64,000 nt of DNA from Phycisphaerales bacterium (lineage in GTDB: Bacteria; Planctomycetota; Phycisphaerae; Phycisphaerales; SM1A02): assembly GCA_022446885.1 (NCBI GenBank), contig JAKVBU010000009.1, forward strand, positions 62,001 to 126,000, in the 5' to 3' direction. Below are positions 17,859-26,185 of this stretch, piece after piece. How positions within the stretch are numbered: position 1 is the first letter of the stretch; each line of letters opens with the position of its first letter. The notes below the pieces were generated by a model. It was not told where the DNA came from. It saw nothing but the letters and a program-made list of their open reading frames with translations, and searched no databases. A program made the translations under genes and the position numbers.

Positions 17859-18227
17859 ATGCTCGTGCGCCCAGCCGATCCGGCTTCGACGACTCCCGTT
17901 TCCATGCCGGGGGCATCGGGCGTGCGCATGCAGGTCATGGTGGGTCGAGCGGATGATGCGCCCAACTTCGCCATGCGGCATTTTGTTGTGGATCCCGGTG
18001 GGCACACTCCGCTGCATGATCACCCCTATGAGCACGAGGTGTATGTGGTTGAGGGCACGCTTCAAGCCACTTGCGAGGGCGCCACAATCGCGGTGAGCGA
18101 GGGGGACGTGCTGTACGTGCCAAGCGGGGCGACGCACCAGTTTCAAAACACCTCGCCCCACTCGGCGCGATTCCTCTGTCTGGTGCCAGTGGAGTCAGAC
18201 TGTGGCCAGCCGGTGCCGGGCAGCTGA
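17859..18227 (+). CDS. Single-domain cupin protein
   Basis: This 122-residue protein folds as a small cupin barrel. The metal-binding motif reads PLHDHPYEHEVYVVEG (about 50-65), supplying two His, a Glu/His and a later His in GATHQF. Such proteins bind a metal and a small ligand, and act as isomerases, dioxygenases or sensors; the substrate cannot be told. It is followed at once by a membrane-TPR gene whose ATG lies 2 bases after its stop. Confidence 0.88.
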   Translation: MLVRPADPASTTPVSMPGASGVRMQVMVGRADDAPNFAMRHFVVDPGGHTPLHDHPYEHEVYVVEGTLQATCEGATIAVSEGDVLYVPSGATHQFQNTSPHSARFLCLVPVESDCGQPVPGS

Positions 18228-18228
18228 T

Positions 18229-19350
18229 ATGGGTCCTTCCCCCCAGGATCGAGTGCAAAGGGGTCCCCAGCGAGGGGAGCCATCGCGGCCTCCGGCTGCG
18301 GCATTTCTGTGGCCCCTTCTGCCCGAAGCGGCGCTCTTGGTGGCGGGGCTGATCTGTTCGAGTTGGTCGTGGGGTGTTGCGATGGCAGCCATCGGCGGTG
18401 GGGCGATGTTGCTGACAGTTGCTGGCTGGTTGGGACGATCACCCTTGGCCTGTCTGTTGCCGCTGGCTGGGGCTGCTGCGATCACGCCCTTTACCGTTGG
18501 CCTGTTTCTCGCCCCCGATCGTCCGCTGACTGATGCCATGCTCGGAGGTGGCGTGGTGGGCATGGTGCTCCTGACGCTGGTGCCCATAGCGGTTTACCTG
18601 AGGAGATCGTCCAGCCAAGTTGTCAATCCGGACCGATCGATGCTGCTTGAGATTCGTGACTCGGTCATGCTCAGTGACACGGCAAAGCGGGTGCTCTTTC
18701 GAGACCGTGAGCTTGAACTGCTGCAGAACACGATTGAACAGGACATCGAGGCATGTGCCTACAACCGAGCCCTGGTGCTGTGTGACGACATGGAGCGGCT
18801 GTTGGGCGCCAGCCCCGAGGCTGAGGCACTGCGAGAGCGAGTGCTGGTGGCACGAAACCGGCAACTGGCCGCCCAGATTCAGCAGGAGAGCGAGGCCGTC
18901 GTGGCGCTGCTGGAGAGCGGAGACTGGGAGGAAGCGGACCGGGCCGCCCAGCGGCTGCAGCGTCTCTACCCTGATTCGCCTGCCTTGCACGGGCTCGAGG
19001 GGCGAATCGCCACGGTCAAGGGGCGTTGGAAGCGTGATATTGCCGATTCATTCAAGGCGGCCGCAAGCCGCGGGGAGATTGATCTGGCGATGGACCTGTT
19101 GCGGACACTGGATCGGGTGCTTGAGCCCGGCGAAGCTGAGCACATTCGCGAAGCGGCCCGTGATGTCGTGGCCCAGCACCGAGAGACGCTGTCCACTCGT
19201 TTCAAACTCGCTGTGAGTGATCATCATTGGGCGGATGCGATCGCGATCGGTCGTGAGATCATCCGAGAGTTTCCCAACGACACGATGGCACACGAGGTAC
19301 AGGCGATGTTTCCCACGCTGGAGTCCCGGGCGATGGAGCAGTCCTCATGA
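18229..19350 (+). CDS. Membrane protein with a cytoplasmic TPR-like helical domain
   Basis: This 373-residue protein has four hydrophobic helices in residues ~25-125 and then a ~240-residue soluble helical region with repeated Leu/Ala-rich helix pairs and the pattern GDWEEADRAAQRLQRLYPDSPA, typical of TPR repeats. The start at 18229 follows the cupin stop by one base; an earlier in-frame start would overlap the cupin. I do not recognise a named family. It overlaps the next gene by 4 bases, so the two probably work together. Confidence 0.75.
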   Translation: MGPSPQDRVQRGPQRGEPSRPPAAAFLWPLLPEAALLVAGLICSSWSWGVAMAAIGGGAMLLTVAGWLGRSPLACLLPLAGAAAITPFTVGLFLAPDRPLTDAMLGGGVVGMVLLTLVPIAVYLRRSSSQVVNPDRSMLLEIRDSVMLSDTAKRVLFRDRELELLQNTIEQDIEACAYNRALVLCDDMERLLGASPEAEALRERVLVARNRQLAAQIQQESEAVVALLESGDWEEADRAAQRLQRLYPDSPALHGLEGRIATVKGRWKRDIADSFKAAASRGEIDLAMDLLRTLDRVLEPGEAEHIREAARDVVAQHRETLSTRFKLAVSDHHWADAIAIGREIIREFPNDTMAHEVQAMFPTLESRAMEQSS

Positions 19351-20177
19351 GTCTCGCTGTGCGATTGCTCACCGCAGCCACTGCTGCCACCTTGTGCTCC
19401 TGTGTCGCCGATGACCTGAACGACCTGAGTCGGGCATTCAATGCGCCCACGCCGGCGCAGGCCGCCCGCGACGCACTGGACCCGTATGACCCGGACAAGC
19501 GCCGCGAAGGTGTGGTGCTGCTGGCCACCTCCACATTCGGTGGAGCTGCGCCCTACATGAAGCTCTATCGGGACTACACCGAGCACGATCCCGACCCTCT
19601 GGTGAAGGCCGCGGCCATCACAGCACTGGGGCGGCACGGTACACCCGAAGACGCAGTGCTGATCGCACCATGGCTGTCTACCGAGCGCAGTTCGCACCAG
19701 CATGTACGTTGGTGCGCCGCACTTGCCCTGCAGCGCTTGCACAATACGGACGTGGTGCAGGTTCTGATTCGAAGCGTGATGGACAAGGAAGAGGTGGCCG
19801 ATGTGCGAGCCGCTGGATGTGTTGCGCTGGGCCAGTATCCAGAAGACCGTGTGGTGCAGGCGTTGATCGCCGCCACCGATGCACGGGCGCTGTCGATCTC
19901 AACTGCTGCGGGCCAGTCGCTCAATCTGTTGACCGGCCAGACTTGGGGAGAAGATTCGGCCGCCTGGAATGTCTGGTACCGCTCGGCACTGGCCGACTCA
20001 GCGGCGTTCAAGGCGCAGCAGGCGTACCTGTATCCCACCTACAGTCGCGACAAAGTGTGGTGGGAGCACGTGGCATTCTGGATCGATCAGAATTGGGAGA
20101 TTCCTGCACCGCCCGCCGGCCTTCGACATGATGGCCGCCGCACGACCTGGGGAGACGATGACGAGGCGGACGGCTGA
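19347..20177 (+). CDS. HEAT-repeat lipoprotein
   Basis: This 276-residue protein begins with a signal peptide ending TLCSC (Cys19), a plausible lipobox. Residues ~45-215 form helix pairs with HEAT-type spacing, for example VKAAAITALGRHGTPEDAVL and VRAAGCVALGQYPEDRVV. HEAT proteins are scaffolds for protein contacts. The upstream gene overlaps by 4 bases and the MATE transporter follows after 17. No enzymatic motif is seen. Confidence 0.75.
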   Translation: MSLAVRLLTAATAATLCSCVADDLNDLSRAFNAPTPAQAARDALDPYDPDKRREGVVLLATSTFGGAAPYMKLYRDYTEHDPDPLVKAAAITALGRHGTPEDAVLIAPWLSTERSSHQHVRWCAALALQRLHNTDVVQVLIRSVMDKEEVADVRAAGCVALGQYPEDRVVQALIAATDARALSISTAAGQSLNLLTGQTWGEDSAAWNVWYRSALADSAAFKAQQAYLYPTYSRDKVWWEHVAFWIDQNWEIPAPPAGLRHDGRRTTWGDDDEADG

Positions 20178-20194
20178 CACGCCGGTACAGGCAG

Positions 20195-21706
20195 TTGACT
20201 GAACGCAAAGCCAACGATCGAGCGGGCGAAGGTGTCGCTGAGGACGGGCAGATTCGCTCTGGCCCACTGGCGGGCAAGACGCTCTGGCAGGCGATTTGGA
20301 TTGTCTCCCTTCCGGTGCTCGTGCAGCAGATGCTGGGGGCTTGCGTGGGGCTGGTAGACAAGATGCTGGCCGGGGGGCTGCCGTCCGACATCGTGGTGTC
20401 TTCTTTCGACGGCCTGGGGATTGGGTCCTACGTGGGCTGGCTGATCGCCATCGCCATGACTGGCTTGGGGATCGGTGGTCAAGCGCTCATTGCAAGGGCG
20501 ATGGGATCCGGGCAGACCCACGAAGCAGCGCGAGCTTTGGGGCAAGCCCTGACGCTGGGGGTGCTCTGGAGCGTTGTGGTTGCCTTCGTCATGTGGTGGG
20601 CGGCGCCCGGTCTGGCCCAGATCTGCGGCCTGCAGGGCGAGGCGTGCACGGCCTGTGTCGAGTACGTCCGGATGCTCTGCCTTGCCTTGCCAGGTACAGC
20701 TTTGATGATGGTTGGTGCCATGTGCCTGCAAGGTGCGGGCGAGACGTTTTGGCCAGCCGTCATAGGCGTTGTGGTGAATGTGGTCAATGTCATCCTGTCG
20801 TGGCTGTTCTCGGGCGCGGTGATCGAGATCGCCGGACACTCGTTGCAGTCTCCACTTGGTCTGAACTGGCATGTGGAGGGCATCGCCGCGGGTACGGTCG
20901 CCGGCTGGGTGGTGGGAGGCCTGCTCACCTTGTGGGTCGTGATTCGCGGCGTCAAGGACCTGCGGCTGACAGGCCCGGATGTCGCGATAGACCGGCGCAT
21001 GAGTTGGCGAGTCGTTCGCGTGGGGTTGCCCAACTTCTTCGAGGGCATGTCGATGTGGCTGGCGAATCTCGCCTGCCTGTGGATCATCGGTCTCGTTGCC
21101 GCGGCGGCTGCGCTGTCAGGTTCGATCTGGACGCTGGAGGGCCTCGTGCCCATGAATGCAGACGGTGAAGGCCTGGTGGGCGCCCATGTCATTGCGATTC
21201 AATGGGAGTCCTTTTCCTTCTTGCCAGGTTTCGCCATCGGAACAGCGGCCGCAGCGTTGGGGGGGCAGTACGTGGGGGCGGGCAATGAGCCCATGGCCCG
21301 CCGCGCCGTGTGGACATGCGTTTTTCTGGGCATGTGTGTGATGGGCCTGCTGGGCATCGCCTTCATCCTGTGGGGGCGTGCGTTCACCAGCGTCGTGTCT
21401 GACGAGCCGATCTATCTGAATCTCGTGCCCGATCTGCTGCTGATTTGCGGTTTGATGCAGATCTTCTTTGCCATCTCCATGGTGATACGACAGGCCCTTC
21501 GAGGCCTCGGTGACACCATGTGGGTGTTCTGGATCACCACGATCAGTTCCTACGGCGTTCGCCTGCCCGTGGTGTGGTTGCTGGGCGTCGTGCTCGAACT
21601 TGGTCTGGCCGGCGTCTGGATCGGGCTCTGCGGAGAGATGATCATCCGGGCCATGCTGTTCATGGCTCGGTTCCGCTGGGGCGGATGGGCATCGCGAACC
21701 CTCTGA
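20195..21706 (+). CDS. MATE-family efflux transporter
   Basis: This 503-residue protein has 12 hydrophobic segments in two similar halves with MATE signatures such as PVLVQQMLGACVGLVDKM in the first helix and GLPNFFEGMSMW opening the second half. MATE proteins export cationic drugs or metabolites using a Na+ or H+ gradient. The only reasonable start is TTG at 20195, since the first ATG in frame lies inside helix 1. It ends upstream of a strong hairpin and is convergent with infC. Confidence 0.9.
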   Translation: MTERKANDRAGEGVAEDGQIRSGPLAGKTLWQAIWIVSLPVLVQQMLGACVGLVDKMLAGGLPSDIVVSSFDGLGIGSYVGWLIAIAMTGLGIGGQALIARAMGSGQTHEAARALGQALTLGVLWSVVVAFVMWWAAPGLAQICGLQGEACTACVEYVRMLCLALPGTALMMVGAMCLQGAGETFWPAVIGVVVNVVNVILSWLFSGAVIEIAGHSLQSPLGLNWHVEGIAAGTVAGWVVGGLLTLWVVIRGVKDLRLTGPDVAIDRRMSWRVVRVGLPNFFEGMSMWLANLACLWIIGLVAAAAALSGSIWTLEGLVPMNADGEGLVGAHVIAIQWESFSFLPGFAIGTAAAALGGQYVGAGNEPMARRAVWTCVFLGMCVMGLLGIAFILWGRAFTSVVSDEPIYLNLVPDLLLICGLMQIFFAISMVIRQALRGLGDTMWVFWITTISSYGVRLPVVWLLGVVLELGLAGVWIGLCGEMIIRAMLFMARFRWGGWASRTL

Positions 21707-21722
21707 TCGGCGTCTCCAATCG

Positions 21723-21743
21723 GCCCCTCGAGGCTCGAGGGGC
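21723..21743. terminator. Strong bidirectional hairpin between MATE and infC
   Basis: GCCCCTCGA and TCGAGGGGC form a perfect 9-base stem with a 3-base loop. It lies in the 40-base gap between two convergent genes and can act on both. No T-tract follows on either strand. Confidence 0.6.
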
Positions 21744-21746
21744 GAA

Positions 21747-22439
21747 CTACTCGCTGGCGGGGGGTGCCTGCGTTGACGACGCTTCAGCGGGCGAGGAGGC
21801 AACTTCAGCTGGAGCTTCTTCAGTCTTCGCTTCGGCAGCCTTCTGCTTTTGTTTCTGTTCCTGCTCCAAGGCCGCCTTGATCCGATCGACCTTGTTCTTG
21901 TCGGGAGACAGGATCATGGTGATGCGACGGCCCGCCATCTTCGGCGGCATGTCTACTCGGGCGATGTCTTCGAGCTCGGCGATGACGTCCTTCATTCGCT
22001 CGTAGCCACGCTCCTTGTGGGCCATTTCACGCCCACGGAAGTTCTGCACGATCTGCACCTTGTGGCCATCCATCAGGAACTTGCGGGCTTGGGCGAGACG
22101 AATCCCGATGTCGTGGGGGTCGATCTTCATCGATCGGCCCAGTCTCACTTCCTTCTGCTCGGCCGTCTTGGTGCGTGAGGCTCGCTCTTTCTTTGACTGC
22201 TCGTAGCGGTACTTGCCAAAGTCGAGAATGCGGCACACTGGTGGGTCAGAGTCGGGTGACACCTCCACTAGATCCAGACCGGCGGCCTCCGCCCGCTGTA
22301 GTGCATCACGGGTATCCACCACCCCGACCATGTTCTCGTTCTCGTCGATCAGGCGAATCGGCGACTTTCGGATCTGGTCGTTGACGCGAGTCTGTTTGCG
22401 GATGTTCTCGTTGGGACGAAAGAAGCGGCGGCGTGCGAT
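21747..22439 (-). CDS. infC: Translation initiation factor IF-3, probable AUC start
   Basis: IF-3 binds the 30S subunit and rejects wrong initiator codons. The N-domain begins RRRFFRPNENIRKQTRVNDQI and the C-domain contains RPPKMAGRRITMILSPDK-like sequence, followed by a ~45-residue Lys/Glu/Ala-rich tail that E. coli IF-3 lacks. The first conventional ATG is at 22467-22469 but has no Shine-Dalgarno and adds ten non-conserved residues (MLRNPDRSPV). The ATC at 22437-22439 follows GGAG by 7 bases and opens the conserved sequence. AUU/AUC starts permit IF-3 autoregulation in other bacteria. From ATC the product is 230 residues; from ATG, 240. It lies downstream of thrS in the same direction. Confidence 0.9.
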   Translation of the reverse strand: MARRRFFRPNENIRKQTRVNDQIRKSPIRLIDENENMVGVVDTRDALQRAEAAGLDLVEVSPDSDPPVCRILDFGKYRYEQSKKERASRTKTAEQKEVRLGRSMKIDPHDIGIRLAQARKFLMDGHKVQIVQNFRGREMAHKERGYERMKDVIAELEDIARVDMPPKMAGRRITMILSPDKNKVDRIKAALEQEQKQKQKAAEAKTEEAPAEVASSPAEASSTQAPPASE

Positions 22440-22446
22440 GACAGGG

Positions 22447-22450
22447 CTCC
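22447..22450 (-). promoter_or_regulatory. Shine-Dalgarno GGAG that decides the infC start
   Basis: On the minus strand GGAG lies 7 bases before the ATC at 22437-22439. No comparable sequence precedes the upstream ATG, which supports ATC as initiator. Confidence 0.5.
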
Positions 22451-22470
22451 GGTCAGGATTGCGCAGCATG

Positions 22471-22492
22471 GGCGGCCAGACGTCTGGTCGCC
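22471..22492. repeat. 22-base near-perfect palindrome upstream of infC
   Basis: The core CCAGACGTCTGG is a perfect 12-base palindrome. It extends to 22 bases with GGCG/CGCC flanks and a single imperfect pair. It begins one base upstream of the first infC ATG and 31 bases upstream of the proposed ATC. It could be an operator or an mRNA hairpin. The rest of the thrS-infC gap (22493-22676) shows no other clear element. Confidence 0.6.
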
Positions 22493-22676
22493 GAACAGGT
22501 GAAGTCGAAGGGGCGGAGCAACGGCGCGGTCATGAAGGACATGCGTTGCGTGAACGTGAGATCGTCATGCAGACGGTTGCTCCGATGGTGAATCGCCCAC
22601 GGCTCGCATACGGCGGCAGTGAGTCCGTGTCACCAAGGCACAAGCGTAGTGTGAATTTGCCTTCAGGGCAAGACAA

Positions 22677-24761
22677 TCAGGCTGTCTCTGTGGTCTGGAA
22701 CAACACCTCATGGGCACAAGGGGTGCCGTGTCCGTCCAGTTCGGTCCGAAGCGCCGAGACGAATTCGTCCAGCCCGACGGCGCCCAGATCCCGCTCGACC
22801 CCGTGGACTCGAACGCTGACGGCGGCGGCCTCTGCATCTCGTGGCCCCACCACCAGCACATAGGGGATCTTCCAATTGGCCGCTTCCCGGATTCGGTTGG
22901 GCAGTCGCCCGCCATGGGCATCCTGAGTGACACGCACACCTGCGTCGCGGAGGGTGGATTCCACGCTATCGGCCCACTGGGCACTCTTGTCGCTCACAGG
23001 TAGCACCCGGACCTGTTCCGGAGCCAGCCAGGCTGGGAAAGCCCCGTCGAAATGCTCGATCAGGAAGCCCACAAAGCGCTCCATTGAACCGAAGGGGGCG
23101 CGGTGGATCATCACGGGGCGATGGGGGGCGTTGTCTGCTCCGGTGTAGGTCAGACCGAATCGCTCAGGCAGGTTGTAGTCCACCTGCACAGTGCCCAACT
23201 GCCAGCGGCGCCCGATGGTGTCCTTGACAACGAAGTCGATCTTGGGGCCGTAGAAGGCCGCTTCGCCGGCTTCGGCGGTGTAGGGCACACCGAGTGTCTC
23301 GGCGGCATTTCGACACGCGGCTTCGGCCCGATCCCAGTTGGACGCCTCACCGACATACTTGCCCGCGTCGGGGCCACGAAGGCCCACCCGGACCTCGAAG
23401 TCGTCTATGCCGAGCGTGCCAAAGATCAGCTGGACCAGTTCGAGGCAGCCGAGCACTTCGCCGTGCACCTGATCTTCGGTGCAGAAGAGGTGGGCGTCAT
23501 CCTGAGTGAAGCCACGCACCCGCAACAGGCCGCCCAACTCTCCTGATTGCTCCCAGCGGTAGACGGTTCCGAATTCGGCCAGCCGAACGGGCAGATCTCG
23601 ATAACTGCGGGCTTCGCTGGCGAATATTCGAATGTGGTGCGGGCAATTCATCGGCTTGAGCAGATAGCCGTCGATGTCACCGTCTTCGAGCTTGTTGGAC
23701 AGCTCACCACACGAACACGTCGCCATGGCCTTCATCTGCTCGCGGTCAACCAGTGGTGGGAATTGGCTGTCGGCGTAGTAGGGGAAGTGGCCCGAAGTGC
23801 GGTAGAGATCGAGTTTGCCAACGTGCGGGGTGAAGACCTGGTCGTAGCCCTGACGCCGCAAGGCTTCTGAGATGAACTGCTGCAGCGTCTCGCGAATCAC
23901 AGCGCCGCGGGGCTTCCACAAGGTCAGCCCGGGGCCGACCATTTCATCGAAGGCGAAGAGCTCGAGTTTGCGGCCCACGACTCGGTGGTCGCGTCGGCGT
24001 GCCTCCTCCAATTGCTCCAGATGGGCCGCGAGCCGCTTTTCGTCGGGGAACGCGGTGCCGTAGACGCGGGTCAGCGCGTCACTATCTGCGTCGCCGTGCC
24101 AGTAACTGGCAGCCACCCGCATGATCTTGACGGCTCCAATGCGCGAGGTGCTGGGCACGTGAGGGCCTCTACAGAGGTCGTCCCAATGCGTCCCGGGTGT
24201 TCCCGTGGCATACCAGGAGAGCGTCGATGAGCCCGCTTCGACGGCCCGCTGGGCGTTGTCGAGCTTGTACTTGCTTCCTTCGGTTTCCAGTCGGGCCATG
24301 CCTTCTTCGACAGGAAGTACATGCCGCGTGAAGGGGCGATCTTCCGCCATGATCTCACGCATTCTTGCCTCGATACGGTCGAAGTCGTCGCTTGAGATCC
24401 GTGGAGATCCGTCTTCGGGCTCAGCAATGTCGTAATAGAAGCCGCCTTCCACCGGGGGGCCGTACACCAACTGCACCCCAGGAAAAAGGTCTTCGATCGC
24501 CTCAGCCATCACGTGGGCGGCGCTGTGTCGAATGAGGAAGAGGGCTTCATCTGAGGGGTCTGCCTTGCCTCGAGGGCCTGTGATGATCTGCAGGGCGCAG
24601 TCGGCATCGATGATGTGGGCGCAGTCAACGATGGTGCCATCGACCACCCCGCCCAGCGCGGCTTTGGCGAGTCCGGGGCCGATATCTGAAGCGACATCGA
24701 GTACACGCACTGGCGTGTCGAATGAGCGTGTTGATCCATCAGGCAGCGAGACGGTGGGCAT
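22677..24761 (-). CDS. thrS: Threonyl-tRNA synthetase
   Basis: This 694-residue class II synthetase has an N-terminal TGS domain, an editing domain with HSAAHVMAEAI (the Zn/HxxxH motif of second-domain editing), the catalytic core with NCPHHIRIF and HRAPFGSMERF, and an anticodon-binding domain. The ATG at 24759-24761 (MPTVSLPDGS) is normal for the TGS domain; the longer frame would overrun nrdR. A TACCAT box ends 6 bases upstream, so the transcript is probably leaderless, leaving no room for a T-box or operator leader as in other bacteria. It is divergent from nrdR and upstream of infC. Confidence 0.97.
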   Translation of the reverse strand: MPTVSLPDGSTRSFDTPVRVLDVASDIGPGLAKAALGGVVDGTIVDCAHIIDADCALQIITGPRGKADPSDEALFLIRHSAAHVMAEAIEDLFPGVQLVYGPPVEGGFYYDIAEPEDGSPRISSDDFDRIEARMREIMAEDRPFTRHVLPVEEGMARLETEGSKYKLDNAQRAVEAGSSTLSWYATGTPGTHWDDLCRGPHVPSTSRIGAVKIMRVAASYWHGDADSDALTRVYGTAFPDEKRLAAHLEQLEEARRRDHRVVGRKLELFAFDEMVGPGLTLWKPRGAVIRETLQQFISEALRRQGYDQVFTPHVGKLDLYRTSGHFPYYADSQFPPLVDREQMKAMATCSCGELSNKLEDGDIDGYLLKPMNCPHHIRIFASEARSYRDLPVRLAEFGTVYRWEQSGELGGLLRVRGFTQDDAHLFCTEDQVHGEVLGCLELVQLIFGTLGIDDFEVRVGLRGPDAGKYVGEASNWDRAEAACRNAAETLGVPYTAEAGEAAFYGPKIDFVVKDTIGRRWQLGTVQVDYNLPERFGLTYTGADNAPHRPVMIHRAPFGSMERFVGFLIEHFDGAFPAWLAPEQVRVLPVSDKSAQWADSVESTLRDAGVRVTQDAHGGRLPNRIREAANWKIPYVLVVGPRDAEAAAVSVRVHGVERDLGAVGLDEFVSALRTELDGHGTPCAHEVLFQTTETA

Positions 24762-24767
24762 CGAGGC

Positions 24768-24773
24768 ATGGTA
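24768..24773 (-). promoter_or_regulatory. Leaderless -10 box of thrS
   Basis: TACCAT on the minus strand ends 6 bases before the thrS ATG. It is the mirror copy of the nrdR box, both within a 39-base intergenic space. Confidence 0.6.
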
Positions 24774-24788
24774 CCTCCACGCAGGGAG

Positions 24789-24794
24789 TACCAT
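24789..24794 (+). promoter_or_regulatory. Leaderless -10 box of nrdR
   Basis: TACCAT ends 6 bases before the nrdR ATG. The two boxes form an 8-base inverted repeat (CATGGTAC/GTACCATG), and each would be the promoter of one gene. Confidence 0.6.
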
Positions 24795-24800
24795 GGCCGC

Positions 24801-25298
24801 ATGATCTGCCCCGCATGCGGCGCCGATGAAGACCGGGTGGTGGACTCGCGTGCCGCCGATGGCGGTCATGCGATCCGGCGGCGAAGAGAGTGCGCCCGCT
24901 GTGGCCATCGAGTGACCACCTATGAGCGGCAGGAACGCACGTCGCGGCTGGTTGTGGTCAAGAAGGACGGCTCACGCAAGCCCTTTGACCGGGATCAGGT
25001 GCTCAAGGGTGTGCTGGCAGCCTGTGGCAAACGGCCGGTGCCCGAGGCGCAGAAAGACGCATTGGTCGAGTCTGTCGAAGCCCAGTTGCATCGAGAGTTC
25101 GATCGAGAGGTGCCCAGCCGAGAAATCGGCGAGCGGGTGGCGCTTCGGCTGCGGGAGCTCGATGAGATCGCCTACATCCGGTACGCCAGCGAGTACTACA
25201 GCTTCAAGACGCTCGATGATCTGGCAACCGAGGTGACACACCTGCGAAGCCGACGAAAGGACGCCCCTGGGCAGGAAAACCTGTTCGAGGCGCCCTGA
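24801..25298 (+). CDS. nrdR: Transcriptional repressor NrdR
   Basis: This 165-residue repressor of ribonucleotide reductase genes has an N-terminal zinc ribbon with Cys3, Cys6, Cys31 and Cys34 and an ATP-cone domain (about 49-139) that senses ATP/dATP. The ATG at 24801 places MICPACG at the N-terminus exactly as in the family; the frame from 24768 adds 11 unrelated residues across the promoter. No nrd genes are in the window, so its targets lie elsewhere. Confidence 0.97.
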   Translation: MICPACGADEDRVVDSRAADGGHAIRRRRECARCGHRVTTYERQERTSRLVVVKKDGSRKPFDRDQVLKGVLAACGKRPVPEAQKDALVESVEAQLHREFDREVPSREIGERVALRLRELDEIAYIRYASEYYSFKTLDDLATEVTHLRSRRKDAPGQENLFEAP

Positions 25299-25341
25299 GT
25301 TTGCCCGATGAATTCGCTTGGTTGTAGAGGCTGGCGTCGCC

Positions 25342-26094
25342 CTACTTGACGACGACGGCTTCCCGGAATTCCTCGCTCACGAACAAAATTCGCATGCAGG
25401 TTTCGCACTGCAACACTTCGTCAGCGTTGCCCGTGATTCGGTTCACCTGATCGAAGGGAAGGTGGACACTGCACTCGCCGCAGGCGTACTCGCGTCTGCG
25501 GCGGTCAACCTCGAGTACTTCGGCCATGACGTCGCCGTCGAGATCGTCGAGCAGCATTTCGTACCGGTCGAGCACAGTTGGGCTGACATCGGCACGTTTC
25601 ACATCTCGTTCGCCCTCAAGCACCTGAAGCTGGTCTGAGACTTCAGCTTCGCGTTCGGCGAGGTCCTTGCCAGCCTGCTCGACCACCGTCGTCCGCTCGG
25701 CATGCTGGCCCTTGAGGGTCTCGAGTTCCTCTTCGATCTTCTCGATCTCGCCCATCTCCTGCAGCGCCTGATCGTCAAGCCCTCGCTTGATGTCCTTCTG
25801 AGCGTTGACCTCGTTGAGCAGGCCGTGGTACTCCTTGGTGGAGGTGGCGGCGTTGAGGTCTTCCCGGAACTTCGTCAGCCGCTCTTCGACACTCTGCCCT
25901 TCAGTCTCGAGTGTGCCGATGTGCGCCTGTCGCTGCTTGCGGCGGTCCGTCAACTCGGTCTGCCGCGTCTCGATCTCACCGAGCTTGCGTTGCTGCATGG
26001 TTTGATACAGCTTGGCGGAGTCCACGCGGCTGCGCAGCGCGCGGATCTGACGCTCGGTCTGGTGAAGGGCGAGCAGGGCATTCATGACCGGCAT
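25342..26094 (-). CDS. Coiled-coil protein with C4 zinc ribbon
   Basis: This 250-residue protein is a long charged coiled coil (about residues 10-190) ending in a C4 zinc ribbon, CGEC then CETC (about 205-235). This is the architecture of the widespread zf-RING_7/DUF164 proteins, whose role is unclear but may involve nucleic-acid or nucleotide binding. The start at 26092-26094 follows a GGGAG Shine-Dalgarno by 7 bases. Confidence 0.85.
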   Translation of the reverse strand: MPVMNALLALHQTERQIRALRSRVDSAKLYQTMQQRKLGEIETRQTELTDRRKQRQAHIGTLETEGQSVEERLTKFREDLNAATSTKEYHGLLNEVNAQKDIKRGLDDQALQEMGEIEKIEEELETLKGQHAERTTVVEQAGKDLAEREAEVSDQLQVLEGERDVKRADVSPTVLDRYEMLLDDLDGDVMAEVLEVDRRRREYACGECSVHLPFDQVNRITGNADEVLQCETCMRILFVSEEFREAVVVK

Positions 26095-26185
26095 GTCGGG
26101 CTCCCTAAGCAGGTCGGTCCGAATTCAGAACCGATCCTGAATGGTAGCCAACCGAGGCCGCCAGTGGAAGGGGCAGAGGCCTTCT

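Noticed and set aside
20087-20872. Minus-strand frame of about 261 codons opposite the HEAT and MATE genes.
   Set aside because: It is His/Gln-rich without motifs, and both plus-strand genes are clearly coding.
24767-24795. The inverted repeat CATGGTAC/GTACCATG as an operator for NrdR or another dimeric regulator.
   Set aside because: The two halves are better explained as two TACCAT promoter boxes, each exactly 6 bases from its own start codon, with the same hexamer and spacing at other non-divergent genes.
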